A stretch of 64,000 nucleotides of DNA, taken from assembly GCA_934699135.1 (NCBI GenBank), contig CAKUVM010000005.1, positions 18,288 to 82,287 on the forward strand, read 5' to 3'. The DNA is from an uncultured Bacteroidales bacterium. Lineage in GTDB: Bacteria > Bacteroidota > Bacteroidia > Bacteroidales > Marinilabiliaceae. This document shows positions 1-7,613 of this stretch, piece after piece (positions within the stretch are counted from its first letter, which is position 1; the number at the start of each line of letters is the position of its first letter). A program made the translations under genes and the position numbers. The notes under the pieces are model-generated. The model was not told the origin of the DNA, did no database searches, and worked only from the letters and a program-made list of their open reading frames with translations.

Positions 1-1031
1 GCCATATGCGCCATGGCGGCTTTGGCGCGGCCGTCAAGGTGGCTCATGAGCGACCCTTTGAACGCCCCGGCCAATATGGCCTCTATGTTGTCACAAAAAA
101 TTCGGGTGGCCTCGCGCACCAGCAGGCCAATGACGAGCGTGCGCATATAGGCCACCTGCTCGTGGCGGTCGGTGACGTAGTCGCACACCTTGCCTAGGTT
201 GTCAAACGTGGAGGCGTCCGCCACGGGGTCGAAATAGTTCATATACAGGCGGCGCGTCTCGTCATATGAGAAGATGCCGAGGCGGTAGGCGTCTTCAATG
301 TCCATGGCCTGGTAGCAGATGTCGTCAGCGGCCTCGACGAGGTAGACCAGCGGGTGGCGGGCGTAGGTGCCGCCGTCTGGGTCGATGAGCGGGATTGCTA
401 GCGTCTCCATGATGCTGCGAAACGTCTCATCGTCTTGTTGGAAATAGCCAAATTTCTTGACGTTCAGCGAGGGCCGCGGATATTTTATTATGGAGGCCAG
501 GGTGGGGTAGGTGAGCGAGAAGCCGCCCCTGCGCCTGCCTGCGAATGAGTGGCTGAGCAGGCGAAACGTGTTGGCGTTGCCGTCAAAGTTCTCCACGTCG
601 GCCAGTTGCTCGCGGCTCAGGTGGTTGGCCAGTTCTTGCCCCTCGCCGTTGGCGAAGTAGTGCTGTATGGCCCTTTCGCCAGAGTGCCCGAAGGGCGGGT
701 TGCCCATGTCGTGAGCCAGGCTGGCGGCGGAGACAATGTCGCTTATCGACGCCAGGAGCTCGGGCTCCGCCGCCCCATCTTGCTCCAGCCTCTCGCTCAC
801 GCTGTGACCCAGCGAGCGACCCACCGATGCCACCTCAATGCTGTGCGTGAGGCGGTTGTGGACAAAGACGGACCCCGGCAGCGGAAACACCTGCGTCTTG
901 TTTTGCAGGCGGCGAAAGGGGGCGGAGAATATGATGCGGTCATAGTCGCGCTGAAACTCTGTGCGCGAGTGCTCAATGCGCGGCGTCTGCTTGCCCGTGC
1001 GGCGGGCAATGAGGAGGTCTTCCCACTTCAT
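1..1031 (-). CDS. dgt: Deoxyguanosinetriphosphate triphosphohydrolase (dGTPase), 3' end beyond the window
   Basis: An HD-domain enzyme that hydrolyses dGTP (in some relatives other dNTPs) to the deoxynucleoside and triphosphate. Reading the minus strand from the ATG at 1031-1029 gives an open frame of 343 codons with no stop before the window edge. Near the N-terminus is the family signature RTEFQRDYDRIIFSAPFRRL, followed by QNKTQVF. The metal-binding residues H63 (LTHS) and H107-D108 (AHDMGNPPFGHS) are present, and a later AADDICY segment probably supplies the remaining aspartate. The family is usually about 440-450 residues, so roughly the last quarter lies to the left. The start overlaps the stop of the upstream glycosyltransferase gene as ATGA, suggesting translational coupling. 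Confidence 0.93.
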   Translation of the reverse strand, partial: MKWEDLLIARRTGKQTPRIEHSRTEFQRDYDRIIFSAPFRRLQNKTQVFPLPGSVFVHNRLTHSIEVASVGRSLGHSVSERLEQDGAAEPELLASISDIVSAASLAHDMGNPPFGHSGERAIQHYFANGEGQELANHLSREQLADVENFDGNANTFRLLSHSFAGRRRGGFSLTYPTLASIIKYPRPSLNVKKFGYFQQDDETFRSIMETLAIPLIDPDGGTYARHPLVYLVEAADDICYQAMDIEDAYRLGIFSYDETRRLYMNYFDPVADASTFDNLGKVCDYVTDRHEQVAYMRTLVIGLLVREATRIFCDNIEAILAGAFKGSLMSHLDGRAKAAMAHM

Positions 1032-2059
1032 TGGTCAATGGTGTTGAATGTCTTGCGGCGCAGGGCGTAGTATCGCCATATCATGGAGTATGGCCTCACC
1101 TCGGCTGGTCTATGGCGGCCTTGCGCGGCTTTTTGTATGGCGCGCCTCTTGCGCAAGGTTTGTGGCAGCGAGGCCCAGAAGCTGGCGTGGGCGCGCGCCA
1201 CGGCGGCAAATTGCCGACCCTCGCCGCATGCCAAAAAACGCAGTGCCGCCACGCCGTCTAGCGTCATGCGGGCCAGCAGCGTGAGCCACCACGAGCCGCC
1301 CCGCAGGTTCTTGACCAGCATGGTCAGGTTGTTGCGGAAGTTGAGATACGTCTTTCGCGGGTCGCCTTGCGCCAGTGTGGCGCCGCCGAGGTGAAAGACC
1401 TGCGCCCCGTCACACACGGCCACCACGCGCCACCCGCCGTTGCGCAACCGCCAGCAGTAGTCAATCTCCTCCATATGGGCAAAGAAGTCGGCGTCTAGCC
1501 CGCCGCCCTCCAAATATAGCTTGCGCCTTGTCAGCAGGGCCGCGCCGCTCACCCATAGGCAGTCGGCCGCGGTGTCATATTGCCCGGTGTCGGCCTCCAC
1601 GGTGTCCATCACTCGCCCGCGGCAAAATGGGTAGCCAAGGCGGTCGAGGTAGCCGCCGGCTGCTCCGGCATATTCAAAGCGGGTGTGGTCCTTGTCATCT
1701 TTGAGTTTTGGGGCGCAAGCCCCCACGGTGGGGTCGGAGTCCATAAGCTCCACCAGCGGCGCCAGCCACCCTCGGTCCGGCGCCACGTCAGAGTTGAGCA
1801 GCACCACATATTCGTGCTCAAGTTGCGCCAGGGCTTTGTTATATCCGCCGGCGAAGCCGTAGTTGCGGTCAAGGCGAACCACGCCCACGGCGGGGAACTC
1901 GTCTCGCAACATCTCCAGGCTGCCGTCAGTCGAGGCGTTATCCGCCACCACCACGTCCACGCCACCCGGGGCTTGGCTCCACCGTAGCACGGCGGGCAGG
2001 TATCGGCGCAAGAGGTCTTTGCCGTTCCAGTTGAGGATCACTACGGCTGTCTTGTTCAT
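1028..2059 (-). CDS. GT2-family glycosyltransferase
   Basis: A cytoplasmic or membrane-associated GT-A glycosyltransferase of 343 residues, resembling the rhamnosyltransferase-like branch of family 2 that builds O-antigen, capsule or other surface glycans. The N-terminus has the typical first strand (TAVVILNWNG), then VVVADNASTDGS for nucleotide-sugar binding, RNYGFAGGYN, and the metal-binding VLLNSDV. A later EIDYCWRLRNGGWRV stretch is the usual ED-type catalytic-base region. No transmembrane segment is obvious. It overlaps both neighbours by ATGA, between an inositol-monophosphatase-family gene and dgt. That arrangement says more about shared transcription than pathway; donor and acceptor sugars cannot be inferred. 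Confidence 0.88.
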   Translation of the reverse strand: MNKTAVVILNWNGKDLLRRYLPAVLRWSQAPGGVDVVVADNASTDGSLEMLRDEFPAVGVVRLDRNYGFAGGYNKALAQLEHEYVVLLNSDVAPDRGWLAPLVELMDSDPTVGACAPKLKDDKDHTRFEYAGAAGGYLDRLGYPFCRGRVMDTVEADTGQYDTAADCLWVSGAALLTRRKLYLEGGGLDADFFAHMEEIDYCWRLRNGGWRVVAVCDGAQVFHLGGATLAQGDPRKTYLNFRNNLTMLVKNLRGGSWWLTLLARMTLDGVAALRFLACGEGRQFAAVARAHASFWASLPQTLRKRRAIQKAAQGRHRPAEVRPYSMIWRYYALRRKTFNTIDQ

Positions 2060-2856
2060 CTGTGGCGCAGGTGTTTGCCAATCAGGGCGCGGAAGTCTCG
2101 TGCCACCGTGGTGTTGGTGGCCACCATCTCGCGGCCAAAGATGTAGTCGCTCCCGCCCTCAAAGTCAGAGAGCGTGCCTCCGGCTTCGCTTACCAGCAGG
2201 CAGCCGGCCGCCACGTCATAGGGTTTGAGGTCATATTCGAAGAAGGCCTCGTAGCGGCCTGCGGCCACATATGCCATGTCTGTGGCGGCGGAGCCTAGCC
2301 TCCTCACGCCCGCGGTGGCGCCCATGACGTCGGTTAGGGCGGCCATATAGTCAGCGAGGCGCGTGAAGTTGGAATATGGGAATCCCGTGGCCACGAGGGC
2401 CGCCTCCACGCCGGTGGTGGAGACTCTTATGGGCTGCCCGTTGAGCGTGGAGCCTTGGCCCATGGCCGCGGAGAAGAGCTCGTCGCGGCCCATCTCATAG
2501 ACAACGCCCACAACCACTCGCGGACCCTCCATAAGGGCTATGCTGATGGCGAAAGGCGGCTGAGCGTGGATGAAGTTGGTGGTGCCGTCTATGGGGTCTA
2601 CCACCCAATTGAGGTTGTCCGAGCGGTCGGTTCGGGTCTGTTCCTCCGCGATGTAGCCGGCCTCTGGCACAATCTCGGCCAGCTCATCCACCAGCATGCG
2701 CTCGCTGAGCTTGTCCATCTGGGTCACAAAGTCGTGACGGCCTTTCGTCTCGACGCGCACGTCTTCGCGTTGGCGCAACCCCCATATGTGTTGGCCCACG
2801 CGCCTTGCCAGCTCGCCGACCTCGCGGCGCACTCGCCTAAGCTCTTTTTCTTCCAT
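2056..2856 (-). CDS. Inositol monophosphatase family protein (SuhB/CysQ-like)
   Basis: A Mg2+-dependent phosphatase of 266 residues in the FIG superfamily. The metal-binding motifs are in order: TQMD, then EAGYIAEEQ, the hallmark WVVDPIDGTTNFIH, and near the C-terminus LKPYDVAAGCLLVSEAGG (the second WDxxAG-like motif, with YDVAAG). Family members act on inositol phosphates, 3'-phosphoadenosine phosphate or other small phosphates; the substrate cannot be read here. The ATG at 2856 is chosen over an in-frame TTG at 2874 because the protein aligns from MEEKELRR. A TAnnTTTG box lies only 5 nt before this ATG, so the mRNA may be leaderless. The stop overlaps the next gene's start as ATGA. Confidence 0.88.
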   Translation of the reverse strand: MEEKELRRVRREVGELARRVGQHIWGLRQREDVRVETKGRHDFVTQMDKLSERMLVDELAEIVPEAGYIAEEQTRTDRSDNLNWVVDPIDGTTNFIHAQPPFAISIALMEGPRVVVGVVYEMGRDELFSAAMGQGSTLNGQPIRVSTTGVEAALVATGFPYSNFTRLADYMAALTDVMGATAGVRRLGSAATDMAYVAAGRYEAFFEYDLKPYDVAAGCLLVSEAGGTLSDFEGGSDYIFGREMVATNTTVARDFRALIGKHLRHR

Positions 2857-2861
2857 TGGTG

Positions 2862-2869
2862 CAAAATTA
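2862..2869 (-). promoter_or_regulatory. Bacteroidetes -7 box before the inositol-monophosphatase-family gene
   Basis: On the minus strand the bases read TAATTTTG, an exact match to TAnnTTTG. Only five bases separate it from the ATG at 2856, so transcription would begin at or next to the start codon. No TTTG -33 element is visible at the usual spacing. Confidence 0.5.
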
Positions 2870-2941
2870 CACAATATAAAGGAGCGCAGTGGGCCGAAAC
2901 GTTTCAGCCCGCCGCACTCCCATACGTTGGTCTCCCTGGCC

Positions 2942-3544
2942 TTAGAGGCTGACGGAGAGGAATATGTCTCGCAAAGACTTGTATGTCTTCTCGGCCTCTT
3001 CTTTCATCTGCTTGCGGCTCACCCAGCGTGCGCAGGTGATGTCTTCCTCGGCTTCTGGCGTGAGTTTGGGTCTGCCTGGCACCGACATTGAGAACCACAC
3101 GGTGCGCTTCAGCACCAGGCGGCCGTCTAGCATATAGGTGTGGAAAGTGTCTTGGATGCGGTCCATCACGTTGACACCCTGCAAGCCGGTCTCTTCCGCC
3201 ACTTCGCGCATGGCTGTCTGCACGGGGCCTTCGCCCTGCTCGGCCTTGCCTTTGGGCAAGTCCGGCACGCCCTTGCGGTCGATGACGAGATACTCATCGT
3301 CGCCGTCATGGATGAGGCCTCCCGCGGCGTTGATGATGGGGAACAGCGAGAGGAACGCTTTTTCCAGAGCCTGCACGTCATCGGCCAAGACGCAGGCGTC
3401 GGGAGCGGTCTCGTCGGCAATGAATTTGTCCACGAACGCTCGCAGCTGCTCCACGTCCGTGAAATATTCCACGGTGGCGTAGCCGACGGTGGCGAAGCTC
3501 TTGGCGTCGAGCTTGATGTGCCTGTCGTTGAAAAATATTTTCAT
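2942..3544 (-). CDS. NUDIX hydrolase
   Basis: A 200-residue hydrolase of nucleoside-diphosphate-linked substrates. The complete Nudix box spans residues 99-121, with the pattern G-x5-E-x7-REVAEETGL giving the Mg2+-binding helix. The preceding PDLPKGK and following segments fit the fold. The N-terminal 75 residues (MKIFFNDRHI onward) precede the Nudix domain and are a common extension in Bacteroidales homologues. It lies between asnS (67 nt upstream) and the phosphatase gene (85 nt downstream), all on the minus strand. An imperfect hairpin sits in the downstream gap at about 2881-2921. The substrate is not predictable from sequence. Confidence 0.9.
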   Translation of the reverse strand: MKIFFNDRHIKLDAKSFATVGYATVEYFTDVEQLRAFVDKFIADETAPDACVLADDVQALEKAFLSLFPIINAAGGLIHDGDDEYLVIDRKGVPDLPKGKAEQGEGPVQTAMREVAEETGLQGVNVMDRIQDTFHTYMLDGRLVLKRTVWFSMSVPGRPKLTPEAEEDITCARWVSRKQMKEEAEKTYKSLRDIFLSVSL

Positions 3545-3611
3545 TTGATGTGTCTATTTTTGATTCTGTCTTACCTGCGGGGGCGCCCCCCCGGCGCGTC
3601 GGCCTCGCGGC

Positions 3612-5006
3612 CTAGAACTCGGCGTGCCCCGGAGTCCTCGGGAACGGGATGACGTCGCGGATGTTCGCCATGCCCGTGACGAAGAGGATGAGCCTCTCGA
3701 AGCCGAGCCCGAAGCCGGAGTGTGGGCACGAGCCATATTTGCGCGTGTCGAGATACCACCACATGTCCTTCATCGGGATGTTTAGCTCCTCAATGCGCGC
3801 CAACAGTTTGTTATAGTCCGCCTCGCGCTCCGAGCCGCCAATTATCTCGCCAATGCGGGGGAAGAGGACGTCCATTGCGCGGACTGTCTTGCCGTCCTCG
3901 TTCTGCTTCATATAGAACGCCTTGATCTCCTTGGGGTAGTCTGTCAAGATGACTGGCTTCTTGAAGTGCTCCTCCACAAGGAAACGCTCATGCTCCGAGG
4001 CCAGGTCGGCGCCCCAGAAGACGGGGAACTCGAACTTATGCCCCTTGGCCACGGCGTCTTCCAAAATCTTGATGCCCTCGGTATATGGCAGGCGGACGAA
4101 GTTATGGGTGGTGACAAAGCGCAGGCGCTCAATGAGCCCCGGGTCTATCATCTTGTTGAGGAACTCTAGGTCGTCCATGCAGTTGTCCAAAGCCCACTGG
4201 ACGCAATATTTTATGAACTCCTCGGCCAAGTCCATGTTGTCCACAATGTCGTAGAACGCCATCTCCGGCTCAATCATCCAGAACTCGGCCAGGTGGCGCG
4301 GCGTGTTGGAGTTCTCGGCGCGGAACGTGGGGCCGAAGGTGTATATGGCGCCAAGGGCCGTGGCCGCCAGCTCGCCCTCCAGCTGGCCGGAGACGGTGAG
4401 GCTCGTGGGGCCGCCGAAGAAGTCTTGCGTGTAGTCAATCTTGCCCTCGGCCGTCTTGGGCGGGTTGTTCAGGTCCAGCGTGGTGACTTGGAACATCTGG
4501 CCCGCGCCCTCGCAGTCAGAGCTGGTGATGAGCGGCGTGTGGAAGTAGACGAAGCCCTTGTCATGGAAGAACTTGTGAATGGCGAAGGCCATATTGCTCC
4601 TTATGCGGAAAATTGCGCCAAACGTGTTGGTGCGGGGGCGCAGGTGGGCCACCTCGCGGAGATATTCCCACGTGTGGCCTTTCTTTTGGAGCGGATATGT
4701 GGCGTCGGTGTCTCCGAGAATCTCGATGTCTTCGGCCTGCACCTCCACGCTCTGACCCTTGCCTTGCGAGGCCACCAGCTTGCCGCGGACTGAGAGGCAT
4801 GCCCCGGTGGTTATGCGGCGCAGCGTGGCCTCGTCGGTCTTGGCCGGGTCCACGACAATTTGCAGGTTGGCCACCATCGAGCCGTCATTGAGGGCCACGA
4901 AGCTCACCTGCTTACTGTCTCGGCGGGTGCGTACCCAACCTTTTACAGTCACTTCGGCGCCGGTCTGCGGCTCGCGCATTATCTCTATGATTCTCTTAGG
5001 ACGCAT
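3612..5006 (-). CDS. asnS: Asparaginyl-tRNA synthetase
   Basis: A class IIb aminoacyl-tRNA synthetase of 464 residues that charges tRNA-Asn in the cytoplasm. An N-terminal OB-fold anticodon-binding domain (TVKGWVRTRRDSKQVSFVALNDG region) is followed by the catalytic core. Motif 2 is represented by FRAENSNTPRHLAEFWMIEPE and motif 3 by GFGLGFERLILFVTG. The insert TSLTVSGQLEGELAATALG is typical of AsnRS rather than AspRS. Length matches the family. It is the first gene of a minus-strand run continuing with the Nudix gene, and a -7 box lies 44 nt before the ATG. Confidence 0.97.
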   Translation of the reverse strand: MRPKRIIEIMREPQTGAEVTVKGWVRTRRDSKQVSFVALNDGSMVANLQIVVDPAKTDEATLRRITTGACLSVRGKLVASQGKGQSVEVQAEDIEILGDTDATYPLQKKGHTWEYLREVAHLRPRTNTFGAIFRIRSNMAFAIHKFFHDKGFVYFHTPLITSSDCEGAGQMFQVTTLDLNNPPKTAEGKIDYTQDFFGGPTSLTVSGQLEGELAATALGAIYTFGPTFRAENSNTPRHLAEFWMIEPEMAFYDIVDNMDLAEEFIKYCVQWALDNCMDDLEFLNKMIDPGLIERLRFVTTHNFVRLPYTEGIKILEDAVAKGHKFEFPVFWGADLASEHERFLVEEHFKKPVILTDYPKEIKAFYMKQNEDGKTVRAMDVLFPRIGEIIGGSEREADYNKLLARIEELNIPMKDMWWYLDTRKYGSCPHSGFGLGFERLILFVTGMANIRDVIPFPRTPGHAEF

Positions 5007-5049
5007 TGCTATGTCGTGTTATATTTTTAGAGTAAATGAATTTTTACGG

Positions 5050-5057
5050 CAAATATA
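5050..5057 (-). promoter_or_regulatory. -7 box upstream of asnS
   Basis: The minus strand reads TATATTTG, an exact TAnnTTTG match, which would give a leader of about 35-40 nt before the asnS ATG at 5006. A TTTG on the minus strand lies further upstream (5085-5088) but is 27 nt away, longer than the usual spacer. Confidence 0.5.
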
Positions 5058-5279
5058 GTGATATGGCGGGAATGTTTGACCCCGCAAAAGTTATAAATCG
5101 CGCAAAACAGCCGCCCTGCCGGTTAGTGTTTATTATGTTTTACGGTCTTTGACGCGCAAAATGACGCGTGAGAGGGCAACAAGGCAAACCTTTTGGGCCA
5201 AGCTGCGTAAAACTCCCTCAAAACGAGCGGCGGGGACGACCCGCTGCCGAAAAGACAAGACAAAAACACTACATCAGAA

Positions 5280-6221
5280 ATGAAAAAGTTTCTCGCTTTG
5301 GCCTGCGCTTTGGCTTGCGCCTCTGCCTTCACGGCCTGCCATGACGATGACAATGGCGACGATGACAAGGACTACGTCGCCGACTATACGTCCATAAGCA
5401 AAGTCTCTTACATTCCCGGAGCCCAGGCGGCCGCCAACAAGGTGGGACTCAACGCATTCTTGCTCTCCGATGCAAATGGCTATACCGATGTCACCTGTTA
5501 CATGTATGCAGATGCTGATTCTATTGTGAAGGTAGTTCCCCTCACGCCTTCAGAAGACTTCTTCAACACTTTCTACGGCGGCTTCTGCCCCACGGCTTTT
5601 GAGGCTACAGATGAGGCTTGGATCCCATACGTGCCGGCCAACGGTGCGTACCACAGCGGCTCGGGCGCGTTGGTCTGCAACCCTGGCCAGCTCTGCCGCC
5701 CGCTCTTCACCCGCAGGCACTTTGCCGCGGACATGACCGCCATCACAAGCGCACTTACTATGGGCGATATGGAGGGCCTCTGGGTTTGCCCCACGGCCCA
5801 GTACAACAAACTGACCACGGCCGACGGCCTCTCGGAGCTCGGCATAAGCAGTTCGCCCAAGAACGTCGAGATCCGCTTCTACGTCTACGCCTACATCAAG
5901 TCCCTCAGCGTCGGCAGCTGGTCTACCCTCGTCAACATGTTCAAGACCAATGTCTCCAGCAGCGATGTCCGCGCCAAGAACTATGCCGTCCTGGCCAAGA
6001 CCGACGCCAACGGGGCTTGGACTGTCAACAAAGATTGGCAATACGTCGACCTTGACGACGTGGAGGACTATTACGCCTTTGAGGCATCGCTCGCCGTGGT
6101 AGACGCCACCACCGGCAAGACCGTCTCCACCCTCTCGCTAGAGAACGATGGCGAGGGTGAGAACAAGCTCAATTTCTGCATGGTGGACGATATCACCTGC
6201 GAGAGCAAGAGCCTCTTCTAG
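5280..6221 (+). CDS. Secreted lipoprotein, possibly DUF4465-like
   Basis: A 313-residue protein with a lipoprotein signal peptide: MKKFLALACALACASAFTAC, with the anchor cysteine at about residue 20, followed at once by an acidic cluster (HDDDNGDDDKD) of the kind linked to surface export in Bacteroidetes. The body looks like an all-beta domain with YGGFCPTAFEATD, SGSGALVCNPG, a YAVLAK strand, WQYVDLDDVEDYYAF and a terminal LNFCMVDDIT. That order resembles DUF4465 proteins, which often accompany glycan or cobalamin uptake loci, but the match is loose. It is monocistronic and convergent with the HAD gene across a shared terminator. Function is unknown. Confidence 0.75.
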   Translation: MKKFLALACALACASAFTACHDDDNGDDDKDYVADYTSISKVSYIPGAQAAANKVGLNAFLLSDANGYTDVTCYMYADADSIVKVVPLTPSEDFFNTFYGGFCPTAFEATDEAWIPYVPANGAYHSGSGALVCNPGQLCRPLFTRRHFAADMTAITSALTMGDMEGLWVCPTAQYNKLTTADGLSELGISSSPKNVEIRFYVYAYIKSLSVGSWSTLVNMFKTNVSSSDVRAKNYAVLAKTDANGAWTVNKDWQYVDLDDVEDYYAFEASLAVVDATTGKTVSTLSLENDGEGENKLNFCMVDDITCESKSLF

Positions 6222-6237
6222 CAAATGTGGCCTGGTC

Positions 6238-6259
6238 GTCGCGGGTGTGCGCCCGCGAC
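6238..6259. repeat. GC-rich inverted repeat downstream of the lipoprotein gene
   Basis: GTCGCGGG (6238-6245) and CCCGCGAC (6252-6259) form a perfect 8-bp stem with a 6-nt loop, just before the main terminator. It may help stabilise the 3' end of the transcript. Confidence 0.5.
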
Positions 6260-6265
6260 CCATAT

Positions 6266-6307
6266 AAAAAAGCGGGGCTCCGTCACGAATGACGGGACCC
6301 CGCTTTT
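6266..6307. terminator. Bidirectional intrinsic terminator
   Basis: A long inverted repeat (AGCGGGG...CGTCA against TGACG...CCCCGCT, with two imperfect internal positions and a CGAA loop) is flanked by six A on the left and six T on the right. It can end the lipoprotein transcript from the left and the HAD-hydrolase transcript from the right. Confidence 0.88.
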
Positions 6308-6340
6308 TTGCTCCCGATAACGTGCCGAGCCAGGCCAGGC

Positions 6341-7210
6341 CTATTGCCCCAGATACCTGCGTTTGTTGAGGTTCTCCAGCCGGTCGAACTCGTTGTCAGC
6401 CCGTATCTTGTCCAATATGCGCACCACGAGCTTGTGGATCATTTTGCCATCGCGGTAGTTGGCGGGGCAGGCAAAGTTGACTCGATCCTCGCGAATCAGC
6501 TTTTCAGCCTCCGCCTTGGCCGTCTTGTCGCCTGGGCGATAGACAGCAATGGAGTGGCCGCCATGCTCCTTCACCACTTTCATGCACGGCACGTCCGTTG
6601 TCCCGTCTCCCAGGTATATCATATGGGAGAAAGGCACGGGCCTGTTCTCTTTGGGCACAAAGTCGTTGATGCGCCGCGTGTCGCTCACTTCCTTTATCCC
6701 CTTGTTAATCTTGAATATGAACTGCGTCTTCGTGGTGTAGTCCACCGCCACGGCGGGCCATATGGGGCTGCCGTCGGCCGCATCGTAGAGATATGATGAG
6801 GCGTATATGGCGTCAAAACGGCCGGCTATCGGCGTGCCCTCGATCATCTCCTTGAGGCCCGATGAGTTTATGAAGTGCCTCACGTCTAGCCCAATGGAGA
6901 GGCCGTAAGAGCTTATCAGTCCAAACCAGTCCGGCACGCCCTCATATAGCTTGACGTCGGCCCCGTATTTCCTGAAGGCGTCGCGGCTCAGCGTTATGCC
7001 TTTGGCCCTGGCCTTGCGTATCATGAGGAGCATGTAGCAGAGGATTCCGCTCGCGTCGTTGGCAGTGGAGAGTTTGCTGTTGGCGGCCCAGAAGGCGTCT
7101 TTGTCATCGCCTATGGCTTTCATGTAGCCAAACTCTTGCATATTGCCTGGCGAGAGCGTCCCGTCAAAGTCATAGATTAGCGCCACTTTTGGCAGTCTTT
7201 TCCGTGTCAT
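6341..7210 (-). CDS. HAD-superfamily hydrolase
   Basis: A 289-residue phosphohydrolase of the haloacid dehalogenase superfamily. Motif I is DFDGTLSPG with nucleophile D14 and general acid D16. Motif II is probably in FINSSGLKEM. The motif III lysine may lie in the KTQFIFKINKG region. Motif IV is clear as YLGDGTTDVPCM. The cap region between motifs I and II is large and helical. No signal peptide is present, so it should be cytoplasmic. The substrate is unknown. It is convergent with the lipoprotein gene and its 5' side faces a 403-nt regulatory region shared with the SusC gene. Confidence 0.88.
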   Translation of the reverse strand: MTRKRLPKVALIYDFDGTLSPGNMQEFGYMKAIGDDKDAFWAANSKLSTANDASGILCYMLLMIRKARAKGITLSRDAFRKYGADVKLYEGVPDWFGLISSYGLSIGLDVRHFINSSGLKEMIEGTPIAGRFDAIYASSYLYDAADGSPIWPAVAVDYTTKTQFIFKINKGIKEVSDTRRINDFVPKENRPVPFSHMIYLGDGTTDVPCMKVVKEHGGHSIAVYRPGDKTAKAEAEKLIREDRVNFACPANYRDGKMIHKLVVRILDKIRADNEFDRLENLNKRRYLGQ

Positions 7211-7613
7211 GCCTGGGTGTTGGGGTTCTGCGGGGCTGTCTGTTACCGCACATTACGGTAAATGTAGCCATTTTTCGCAAATGCCGCAAAATTGTGTTCG
7301 CCTGTTGGGCCGTCAAAGCCCGCGTCTTTTCATTGTGGTTAATCAAATTTAAGCGTGTCTTTTTGCGCCGGTTTTCAATTTGCTTGAGGTAAGAACAGAG
7401 CGAACGGTGGTGGATTATTTTGTATTTGTGAGCTAAGTGTCATAAAATGAACATATTATAACTTACGGTATCGCCGGTTGTTAAAACATTTTTATCCACC
7501 TTTAAGGTAAAATAATCTCCGCCGAACCCTTAAAGAGTGTGTAATATTGCACCGTAAAACAAACGGACAAGGGTCGATACAATAAGACACTGTTAGCCAA
7601 AAACTGAAATATT
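7211..7613. promoter_or_regulatory. Divergent regulatory region between the HAD and SusC genes
   Basis: This 403-nt AT-rich stretch has no supportable gene. The octamer TTACGGTA occurs at 7253-7260 and 7463-7470, and its complement ACCGTAA at 7551-7557. TTACCG (7243-7248) and CGGTAA (7256-7261) form a perfect inverted repeat overlapping a near -7 box for the HAD gene (TACATTTA on the minus strand, 7259-7266). For SusC a near match TAATATTG lies at 7542-7549, about 65 nt before the ATG. No regulator gene is adjacent, so the factor binding these repeats is unknown. Confidence 0.5.
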
